Position numbers and translations under genes: made by a program. Under the pieces are notes generated by a model. That model was not told the DNA's origin and searched no databases. It worked only from the letters and a program-made list of their open reading frames with translations. A stretch of 64,000 nucleotides of DNA. Origin: Gemmataceae bacterium (lineage in GTDB: Bacteria > Planctomycetota > Planctomycetia > Gemmatales > Gemmataceae). Positions 56,100 through 64,000 of the stretch are shown piece by piece. Within the stretch, counting starts at the first letter, position 1; each line of letters opens with the position of its first letter. The stretch lies in assembly GCA_028288765.1 (NCBI GenBank), contig JAQGHQ010000317.1, forward strand, positions 1 through 64,000, written 5' to 3'.

Positions 56100-58259
56100 A
56101 TGAGGCGGTTCCTTTTCGCCGTCGGCATGATGGCGGCCGTCGCCACGTCTGAAGCCGATGCCGGGTATGTGATCATCCGGGTCGTTTTGGATGGGGGTAC
56201 CGATGCCGGGGGGCTTGACGCCCCGGGTACGGGCATGGCTATGCCCGGCATGTCACAGCCCGGGATCGGCTCCTTCCGAGGGGGAAGCCTTCTTTCACCG
56301 GACTTTATGGGGTCTGGTAAGCACCCGGGGACCGGGTCGTCCGGGAAGACAGGCGGCGCCGACCCCCGCCAGTCGATCTTCGTCGTGGTGCCGTTCACCA
56401 AGAAGCCAGAGCGGCGGACGTTCTACTCGAAACTCCCGTACCACCAGTATCAGAACCCGATGTGGGAGTCCGGCCTGACCCACCCATTCGGCTCGACCAA
56501 CCTGCTCATCGACAACACCCAGATCCAGTGGTACATGGAGCACGCGGAAGACCCGGCGGTGAGCAGGACCCGACAATCGGCCGTGTTGGACAAGCATGCC
56601 CGGTGGCTGAAGAACCCGACCGAACCTCAGCTCTTGCTCGACATCCTGACCGAGGCGCTCGAGCGCGGGATGGTGACCGAGGCGGTCAAATACGCCGACG
56701 AACTGCTCGTCCAGGTCCAGGAGAAAAAGGCCCCGACGACCAGGCATGTCGACCAGTTCGTTCAGGCATACACCCGGTTGCAGAAGCCGTTGCGGGAAGG
56801 CGTGCGGCACAGGGAAGAGGGCCAGGCCTGGAGGGACCGGCTCCTACTCGCCTACCCCGGGGCGCAGAGCCTGTCGACCCCCCACTACACTCTGATCTAC
56901 TGGGACTCGTCCGACGCCGAGCGGACCCGTCGGGCCGCCCAACTGGAAGAGAACTTCAAGGCGTTCTTCCTGCTCCACGCAACCCAGGGTGTTCTCCTGC
57001 CGATCCCCGACCAGCCACTCGTCGCGTTCCTGGCCAAGTCAGGACTTGACACGGTCCGACTGGCCGGCTCGCTCGACGGCCTGCCCCGGGTCGCCGACGC
57101 GTTCTACTCTCCGGATCACGACCTTCTGGTTCTTTCACCCGAGAGGCTCGACGCCGCGGGCCAGACGTTTCAGCGGCAGATCCAGCAGATGTACCGTGAG
57201 GGTACCAATCGCAAAGAAATGTTGGCCGGTAACGGGCCGATCCTTGACACCTCCGGGACGGTTGCGGGGCGGAAGAAGCCGGAGGAGGTGGCCCGGTGGA
57301 TGACCTGGGCAATGGTCGAGCGGTACGCAGAAGAGGAGGCCGAGTGGGCCGGGGTGAGCCGTGAGGCGAACCGGCAGCTGCTCTATGCGACAGGGGTCAT
57401 CCCCCGCCACGTCGCGATCCCTGGGTGGCTGTCCGAGGGATCCGCGGACTTTTTCGCACGCCCGAAAGGCCCGGTGTTCACGACCAAGGGGGAGGATCAC
57501 AAGCCGATCGTGACCCTCGGCCTGACCACCGGGTACGGCGTCCCGAACTTCGTGCGGCAGAAACAGTTCAAGGAGTTGGTCGAGCGCAAAGAGTTGAACC
57601 CAGACCCGGGACTCTTGCTGCGGCATGTCGTCGGCGACGCCTACTTCGCCGCGGTAAGGAACGGGATCGACGCGGACGACCCGAAACTCCCGCGGCCGCC
57701 CGCGAAGCCCAAAGCCCCCTCTGGCGGACCCAATCCGACGGGTGGACCTGGGCCAATGGCTGGGCCTGGACCGATGGGTGGGCCTGGACCGATGGGTGGG
57801 CCCCGCCCGCCCGGCGGGCCTGGGCCGTTCGGTGGGCCGGGCCAGTTCGGCGGCCCCGGCCCGGCCGTTGACTCCTCATCCGAGGATCCCATCGTCCTCC
57901 GGCGGAAGCGGCATGAGTTCCTGGTGAACAAAGCCTATGCCACCTCCTGGGCTCTCTATTTCTATCTCGCCCGGAACGACCCGGACGGGCTGACCCGATA
58001 TTTGTCCGAACTGAACAAACTGCCACGCGATCTCCCGCTCGACGAGCAGGCCCGGGTGGACGTCTTCTCGCGGGCATTCAACCTGAGCGACCCGGCGGCG
58101 TTCAAAGCTTTCGGGGCCAGCTGGCTCGAGGCGATGAACACGGTTCCGGCGACCGGAGTGGACATCCAGCTCACGGATCTGGAACACCCGAAGGAGGGAA
58201 CCGGGGCGTCGGGCCCAATGCCGCCGCCCGGGGGGGGTAAACCACCAGGCGGCATGTGA
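56100..58259 (+). CDS. DUF1570-like secreted protein, apparently lacking the metalloprotease zinc-ligand histidines
   Basis: SREANRQLLYATGVIPRHVAIPGWLSEGSADFF aligned by eye to (H)EATHQLLYNTGL...PLWLSEGLA; Gly/Pro repeat region; AYATSWALYFYLARND. Confidence 0.72.
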   Translation: MRRFLFAVGMMAAVATSEADAGYVIIRVVLDGGTDAGGLDAPGTGMAMPGMSQPGIGSFRGGSLLSPDFMGSGKHPGTGSSGKTGGADPRQSIFVVVPFTKKPERRTFYSKLPYHQYQNPMWESGLTHPFGSTNLLIDNTQIQWYMEHAEDPAVSRTRQSAVLDKHARWLKNPTEPQLLLDILTEALERGMVTEAVKYADELLVQVQEKKAPTTRHVDQFVQAYTRLQKPLREGVRHREEGQAWRDRLLLAYPGAQSLSTPHYTLIYWDSSDAERTRRAAQLEENFKAFFLLHATQGVLLPIPDQPLVAFLAKSGLDTVRLAGSLDGLPRVADAFYSPDHDLLVLSPERLDAAGQTFQRQIQQMYREGTNRKEMLAGNGPILDTSGTVAGRKKPEEVARWMTWAMVERYAEEEAEWAGVSREANRQLLYATGVIPRHVAIPGWLSEGSADFFARPKGPVFTTKGEDHKPIVTLGLTTGYGVPNFVRQKQFKELVERKELNPDPGLLLRHVVGDAYFAAVRNGIDADDPKLPRPPAKPKAPSGGPNPTGGPGPMAGPGPMGGPGPMGGPRPPGGPGPFGGPGQFGGPGPAVDSSSEDPIVLRRKRHEFLVNKAYATSWALYFYLARNDPDGLTRYLSELNKLPRDLPLDEQARVDVFSRAFNLSDPAAFKAFGASWLEAMNTVPATGVDIQLTDLEHPKEGTGASGPMPPPGGGKPPGGM

Positions 58260-58484
58260 TCGGGTGGAGCCCCTCGTATCAATAAGGGATCGCTCCGCCC
58301 TCAATTCAGACGACCTTACATCAAGACCAAAATTTCTGCTTGACTGGTTCCGAAGATAAAGATACTTACTTAGAGGGCCACAAGGTTTTCACTTGGTCTC
58401 TTCACATTTCGCACGCCTCCGGGTTTGCTCCCGGTTTAATTGGCGGGTCTGTTCCAAGTCTTACTCGTCCGAGTGAGGTGTCTC

Positions 58485-59414
58485 ATGCTCTCCGGCTTTA
58501 TTCTCCGACCCCGCCGCCACGGCGGGTTCACGCTGATCGAGCTGCTGGTGGTGATCGCGATCATCGCCATCCTGATCGGCCTCCTCCTGCCCGCCGTCCA
58601 GAAGGTCCGCGAGGCCGCCGCCCGCTCCACCTGCCAGAATAATCTGAAGCAGATGACCCTCGCGATCCACAACTTCGAAAGTACCAACCAGCGGATCCCC
58701 CCGCTGCTCGGCGGCTGGGGATCGACGAAGTTCAACCTCATCTGGGGGCCGCCCCACGTCTTCCTGTTACCATTCGTCGAGCAGGATCCGCTCTACAAGG
58801 ACATGTACAACACGGGAAACGCGAATCAAACGTATGCCTGGTGGGGAGGTATCAACAACGACAACCCCTACTCTAAGATAGTCAAGCCGTACACCTGCCC
58901 GTCAGACAATTCCCTCAGCAGTGGCTTGAACCAGCGGACCGGGTGGGGCGGGACGAGTTATTCCGCGAACGCCCAACTGTTCGCCCAGACGGACGTCAAC
59001 GGGGTGATGCAGAACTGGGACCGGGGAACCAACATCGCGAACATCCGGGACGGCAGCTCGAATACGATGGCGTTCATCGAGAAGATCGGGGACTGTAACC
59101 CTGGTAGCTCGGGGTCAGCAGGCGGTGGGTCCCTGTGGGGGGTCCAGTGGGACCCGTGGTATCCGATGGTTCTCGCTAACGCGACCAACCCCAGCCAGCC
59201 GTACCTCATCACCGATGCCAATATCCTTCCCCTGTTCCAGCCGACCCAGAATACTTGTGACAATCGTCGGGCATCGTCCATGCACTCACAAGTGATCCAG
59301 ATCTCGCTCGCGGACGGGTCGGTAAGGAACGTCCGGTCGTCGATCACGATGGCCACTTGGTGGCAGGCTGCGAAGCCGGACGACGGGATGGTGTTGGGGA
59401 GCGACTGGAACTGA
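58485..59414 (+). CDS. DUF1559 domain-containing protein with prepilin-type N-terminus
   Basis: [36 protein letters not shown]...GMVLGSDWN. Confidence 0.95.
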   Translation: MLSGFILRPRRHGGFTLIELLVVIAIIAILIGLLLPAVQKVREAAARSTCQNNLKQMTLAIHNFESTNQRIPPLLGGWGSTKFNLIWGPPHVFLLPFVEQDPLYKDMYNTGNANQTYAWWGGINNDNPYSKIVKPYTCPSDNSLSSGLNQRTGWGGTSYSANAQLFAQTDVNGVMQNWDRGTNIANIRDGSSNTMAFIEKIGDCNPGSSGSAGGGSLWGVQWDPWYPMVLANATNPSQPYLITDANILPLFQPTQNTCDNRRASSMHSQVIQISLADGSVRNVRSSITMATWWQAAKPDDGMVLGSDWN

Positions 59415-59478
59415 TATCTTTTCTCGAACCCGGGTGTGGCAACGCATGCCCACCAGGGTTCTTTTTGTTGGAGCGAAT

Positions 59479-59718
59479 ATGCTGAACCTGCCGGTCCGAA
59501 TTACGCGAGTCGTCATAACCGCTGGCTTGATCGGTTTGGTCGGGTGTGGGGGTTCGTCCTCTGCCCCCTCGAAACCGCTCAACAACGACGTTATCCAAGT
59601 CCCCAAAACCTTGCCAGGTGGCGACCCGGAGAACCTAAAAGGAAAAGGTTCAGCTCCGCCGCTACCGAAAGGGAGTGGAGGAATGACTCCTCCGCCCGGT
59701 TTGCCCGGCTCGAAATAA
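59479..59718 (+). CDS. small lipoprotein
   Basis: MLNLPVRITRVVITAGLIGLVGCGGSSSAPSK. Confidence 0.72.
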   Translation: MLNLPVRITRVVITAGLIGLVGCGGSSSAPSKPLNNDVIQVPKTLPGGDPENLKGKGSAPPLPKGSGGMTPPPGLPGSK

Positions 59719-59796
59719 ATCCGATCGGCCCTCTCACGACGGTCCAAGCCCGAGAAAACGCCTGCCGCCCCGGCCCACGGCCGGGGCGATTCCCAT

Positions 59797-60978
59797 TCAC
59801 ACTTCGATCCTCCCCTTCAGAAACCCGCCCTTCAGCCCGGCCACTGTCAGCAGCATCTGTCGTCTCACCCACGAGACCCGCGGCAGCCACGGGAGCACCA
59901 CGTCTCGCCCCCAGGCGAGGACCGACCAGTCCGACTGGAAGAACGGCGAGAGCAGATACGTCACCGCCGCGTAGTACCGGATGTACGCCCGCTGCCGTCG
60001 ACGGAATGCCCGGAACGCGGCGGCCGGGGTGCTCTCCTCCCGAAGGCAGGCCGCCAGCCGCCATGCGTCGACCAGAGCGAGGTTGATCCCCTGCCCCAGG
60101 TGCGGGCTCATCGCGTGGGCCGCGTCGCCGATGAATGCCGTCCGGTCGTCGGACCACCGCCGGAGATGGACATGTCGGTACCCGGTCAGGATCAGCTGGT
60201 CGAAGTCGCGTAGGAAGTCGAGGACCTCCGCCGCCTCGGGACTGAAGGCCAGAATCTCCGCCTTCAGGGCGCCGAGCCCCCGGGCCGCCAGCTGCGGGAA
60301 CTCGGCGACCGGGAAGCCCCAATACATCGAGCACAGCCCGCCTCCCAACGGGAGCAGCCCGAACAGCTTGCGGTTCCCCCGGACCACCTGGAGGAGGTGG
60401 TCCCGCACCGCGTGACACGGTGCGGTTACCCAGAGCGTCCCGTGCGTGTACTCCGTCACGACCGCCCGGAGCCCGCACACCCCCCGCATCCGCGACCGCG
60501 ACCCGTCCGCGGCAATCACGAAGTCGAACGGGCCGTGCCGCCGCCCGGCCTTGTCCGTCAGAGAGACCCCGTCGACGGTCACCTCCCGGCCGGTCACGTC
60601 GCACCCGAGTCGGACGTCGACCGGCAGCGTCCGCACGAGGTCCATCAGCGCGCCGAACAAGACCCCGCGGTGGATCCCGTAGGCCCGGCACCCGGGTTCG
60701 AGATCGGCGTACCGGGTGCGGATGAGGTCCCCGCCGGAAACGTGCCGGGCGTACAACGCCTCGATCGGGGCCGCGCGGGCCGTAACCTTCTCCAGAATGC
60801 CGAGCCGACGGAGCACATCCTGGCCCGAACACTGGAGCAGGACCCCGGCCCCGACAGGGCCGAGGAACTCGGCGCGTTCCAGCAGCGTGACCTGGTGCCC
60901 GTCCCGGGCGAGTAGGTAGGCGCTCGCCGCCCCGCCCACCCCGGCCCCGACGACGCCGACACGATACGGGCGGGCCAT
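59797..60978 (-). CDS. FAD-dependent monooxygenase
   Basis: VGVVGAGVGGAASAYLLARDGHQVTLLERA; AFIGDAAHAMSPHLGQGINLALVDAWRLA. Confidence 0.93.
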   Translation of the reverse strand: MARPYRVGVVGAGVGGAASAYLLARDGHQVTLLERAEFLGPVGAGVLLQCSGQDVLRRLGILEKVTARAAPIEALYARHVSGGDLIRTRYADLEPGCRAYGIHRGVLFGALMDLVRTLPVDVRLGCDVTGREVTVDGVSLTDKAGRRHGPFDFVIAADGSRSRMRGVCGLRAVVTEYTHGTLWVTAPCHAVRDHLLQVVRGNRKLFGLLPLGGGLCSMYWGFPVAEFPQLAARGLGALKAEILAFSPEAAEVLDFLRDFDQLILTGYRHVHLRRWSDDRTAFIGDAAHAMSPHLGQGINLALVDAWRLAACLREESTPAAAFRAFRRRQRAYIRYYAAVTYLLSPFFQSDWSVLAWGRDVVLPWLPRVSWVRRQMLLTVAGLKGGFLKGRIEV

Positions 60979-61156
60979 GACGTCCTCCGCGACGACGAGG
61001 GGGGTGTACAGGTACAACCGGAAGAGCCTGCGATTCTAAACGGCCGAACGCCGGGAACAATAGCCGCGTTATCATGGGCGCGACCGCGCACCGCGCGGAT
61101 ATTATGCAGGAGCTGGCGGTACAAATGGTCTGATCGGGGAGTGGCGGAGCAGCGAA

Positions 61157-61819
61157 ATGCGCGTCGGCGGGATCGTGCTGTGCGGCGGCCGGTCATCGCG
61201 GATGGGGCGGCCGAAGGCGTGGCTCCCGTTCGGCGGCGAGCTGATGTTACAACGCATCGTCCGGGTCGTGCGAGAGGTCACTGATCCGGTGGTCGTGGTG
61301 GCCGCCCCCGGGCAGGACGTGCCGCCCCTCCCGCCGGCGGTCGAGATCACCCGGGACGAACAACAAGGCCGCGGCCCGCTGCAAGGACTCGCGGCCGGGC
61401 TTGCGGCCCTCGAAGGGCGGGCCGCCGCCGCCTACCTTTCGTCCTGCGATGTCCCGTTTCTGAGGCCCGATCTCGTGCGGCGGATGATATCCTTGCTGAC
61501 GGGTGAAACGGCTGAGATCTCTGCCGCCGGTGAGCAGGGAGCGTTCTCGCCCCGCCCGCCGAGTATCGTCGTCCCCGAGACGGGGGGTTACCGCCACCCA
61601 CTCGCCGCGGTGTACCGGGTCGATATTCTGCCCGAAGTACGGAAGTTACTCGCCGCGAACCGTCTCCGTCCGGTGTTCTTGTTCGATGCCGTCCCGACAC
61701 GCATCGTCGGGCCGCACGAGCTAGTCGATGTGGACCCGGACTTCCGGTCCTTCCGGAATCTGAACTCGCCGGACGACTATGACCGGGCCGTGTCGGACCT
61801 GACTAACCCGCCGGATTGA
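61157..61819 (+). CDS. mobA: molybdenum cofactor guanylyltransferase
   Basis: GGIVLCGGRSSRMGRPKAWLPFGGELMLQRIV; LSSCDVPFLRPDLV. Confidence 0.9.
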   Translation: MRVGGIVLCGGRSSRMGRPKAWLPFGGELMLQRIVRVVREVTDPVVVVAAPGQDVPPLPPAVEITRDEQQGRGPLQGLAAGLAALEGRAAAAYLSSCDVPFLRPDLVRRMISLLTGETAEISAAGEQGAFSPRPPSIVVPETGGYRHPLAAVYRVDILPEVRKLLAANRLRPVFLFDAVPTRIVGPHELVDVDPDFRSFRNLNSPDDYDRAVSDLTNPPD

Positions 61820-61839
61820 CGCGTATGGGAGGGTTGTCG

Positions 61840-62829
61840 ATGCGCGTACTTTCTTGCCCGACGTGCCACGCGGCCGTCCACGTCCCCCCGGAAGCCGAGT
61901 CGGGGACCGTGACCTGCGAAGCCTGTCGCGAGGTCATCCGGCCGGCCGACCTCCGGCCGCCCGTCCCGGGCGAACCGCCGCCCCCGCCGCCGGTTCCCGG
62001 CAAATACCCGGTCATCCGCTTCGAAGCCACGACCGGCGGTGCCCCGGCCGGGCTGATCGTCGCGCTCGTCACGGGCCTGGTCGGCGCGCTCGTGCTCGCC
62101 GTCGGTTGCGTGGTCGTCCGCTCCTTTTTCTGGCTGGTGATTGTTTTCCCGGCCCTCCACTGACTCGGGGTCGGGGCGGCGGTGGGGGTCGGGGGAAGAC
62201 TGGCCAAAAATCGGCTCCGCGTCGCCCTCGCGGTCGTCGCCGCCGGCTGCGCGCTCGTGTCCGTACTCGTGGTCCACTACCTGAATTACCTGGCGGTCGT
62301 CGCCGCCCCCAACGTACCGCCGATCGGGTTCTGGGAATTCATGGACCTCCGGGCCGAGGAGGGGGTTCGGATCGGGAAAGCCGGTGCCGGGGATAACAAG
62401 TCGAATCTCGGGTACACCGGGACGATCATCTACTGGGCGATCGAGGCCGTCGTCACCGCGGCGGCGGCGGCGGCCGTCGCCGTCGGGTTGGTGTCGTCCC
62501 CGTTCTGCGAGGGGTGTAACGCCTGGAAGAAGAAGCGAAAGCTCGGCCCGTTCCGGGTCGAGCCGGTCGTCGCCGCCCAGGCTGTCGCGGCGGGGATCCC
62601 GGCCGCGGTCGTTGCCCCCGTGGACGGGCAGAAGAAGGTCACCATGACCATCTACACCTGCCCCCACTGCGGCGACCAGGGCACCATCGACGTCTCGCTG
62701 ACCGGCAGCCACACGGAGGGGAAGCAGACCGCCAACTACTCCGTGTTCATGACATACCCCGGGGAGGCACTGGCCGCGTTCGAGCAGGCGGGTGAGGCGT
62801 GCCGGGAACAGGGGTTGGCGACCAAGTGA
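61840..62829 (+). pseudogene. zinc-ribbon multi-TM protein gene interrupted by an in-frame TGA at 62161-62163 (ORFs 61840..62163 and 62182..62829)
   Basis: Both ORFs in the same frame; reading through gives ...FFWLVIVFPALH*LGVGAAVGVGGRLAKNRLRVALAVV...; N-terminal CPTC...CEAC, C-terminal CPHCG. Confidence 0.65.
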
Positions 62830-62919
62830 CGGTCGCGAGTTCGCGGCGATAGACCCGCCGGCGCGTCGTACAATACGCCCTCGTCCGATGGACCCGTGAT
62901 CGAGGACGCAGGACGAACG

Positions 62920-64000
62920 ATGCACCCGCACAAGCCGCACTACGACCGCCACGCCGGGACCGACGCGAACAAGGCGTACCTGCACAAGATCAGCCGGCAG
63001 AAGATCGATCCGCCCCCGGTCGCGGCCGGGGTCTCGGCCGCCGACCTACTTGACGCCGCGTTCCTGTCGTACAACGCCGGCCGGCTCCGCGAGGGGTGCC
63101 AGCTCTTCGTCCGCAAAATGCTCGCCGAGAACGGGACGGTCGGGCTCGCGCTGAGCGGCGCGCTCACCCCCGCCGGGCTCGGGATGTCGTGTCTCGTCCC
63201 GCTGGTCGAGGCCGGGTTCGTCGACTGGATCGTGTCCACCGGCGCGAACCTCTACCACGACACCCACTACGCCCTCGGGATGGACCTGTACCAGGCCGGG
63301 CCGAACCTGCCCGACCTGGAGCTCCGCGAGAACCAGGTCATCCGCATCTACGACATCGTGTTCGATTACGAGAACCTGCTCGGCACGGACAAGTTCTTCC
63401 GCACGCTGTGCCGCGGCCCGGCGTTCCAGCAGACGTTCGGTACCGCCGAGTTCCACAACCTGGTGGGCAAATACCTGGCGGAGCGGGAACAGCAAACGGG
63501 TCTGGTCGGGAAGTGCCTGCTCGCCGCCGCGTACCGCTGCGGGGTGCCGGTGTTCACGAGCTCGCCCGGCGACAGCTCGATCGGCATGAACCTGGCGGCC
63601 CTGGCCCTGGAAGGCTCCCAGCTCCGGATCGACCCGCTCCGCGACGTGAACCAGTCGGCCGCGATTGTGTGGGACGCGAAGGCGGGCGGCGGGCTGAGCT
63701 CGGTGTTCATCCTCGGCGGGGGCTCGCCGAAGAACTTCATGCTCCAGACCGAGCCGCAGATCCAGGAGGTCCTCGGGCTGGCCGAGGCGGGGCACGACTA
63801 CTTCCTCCAGTTCACCGACGCCCGCCCGGACACCGGCGGGCTGAGCGGTGCGACCCCGGCCGAGGCGATGACCTGGGGGAAGGTGGACCCGGACAAGCTG
63901 CCGGACTCGGTGACCTGCTACATCGACTCGACCGCCGCGCTGCCACTCCTGACCGCCTACGCACTCACTCGACGCGAGAAACGGCCCCTCAAGCGGATCA
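62920..64000 (+). CDS. deoxyhypusine synthase family protein (3'-truncated by window edge)
   Basis: [68 protein letters not shown], with WGK as in the DHS catalytic lysine motif. Confidence 0.88.
   Translation, partial: MHPHKPHYDRHAGTDANKAYLHKISRQKIDPPPVAAGVSAADLLDAAFLSYNAGRLREGCQLFVRKMLAENGTVGLALSGALTPAGLGMSCLVPLVEAGFVDWIVSTGANLYHDTHYALGMDLYQAGPNLPDLELRENQVIRIYDIVFDYENLLGTDKFFRTLCRGPAFQQTFGTAEFHNLVGKYLAEREQQTGLVGKCLLAAAYRCGVPVFTSSPGDSSIGMNLAALALEGSQLRIDPLRDVNQSAAIVWDAKAGGGLSSVFILGGGSPKNFMLQTEPQIQEVLGLAEAGHDYFLQFTDARPDTGGLSGATPAEAMTWGKVDPDKLPDSVTCYIDSTAALPLLTAYALTRREKRPLKRI

Noticed and set aside
57730-57870. Gly-Pro repeat as collagen-like or phage tail protein
   Set aside because: Short imperfect GGPGPM linker inside a DUF1570-like protein; no other collagen or phage features.
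62455-62480. (GGC)n tract as a microsatellite of interest
   Set aside because: Simple Ala codon run inside a TM segment, expected in high-GC coding DNA.

Overview
High-GC chromosomal window whose gene content (DUF1501, DUF1549/DUF1553, two DUF1559 pseudopilins, CRTAC1, Uma2, zinc-ribbon/TM/propeller proteins) suggests a planctomycete, probably Gemmataceae; this is inference from families, no search was run. About 40 protein genes are supported, including hutH, a BY-kinase/CpsB pair, NADP-dependent icd, yidC, nuoN, tatD-like, mobA, a non-RD Ser/Thr kinase and a truncated deoxyhypusine synthase-like gene at the right edge. No rRNA, tRNA, CRISPR or intact transposase was recognised. The most notable observations are: (1) yidC ends at an amber codon that is followed in the same frame by 98 codons encoding a Lys/Arg-rich tail resembling the ribosome-binding tails of long YidC proteins; (2) a zinc-ribbon membrane protein gene is split the same way by an in-frame TGA; (3) two copies of a ~220-240 bp non-coding element with terminal inverted repeats and nested hairpins, plus related partial modules and several other palindrome families; (4) three tandem paralogous membrane proteins, one carrying a trypsin/HtrA-like domain that has apparently lost its catalytic His and Ser; (5) a DUF1570-like protein whose HExxH motif has apparently become RExxR; (6) heptanucleotide repeat arrays next to gene starts.
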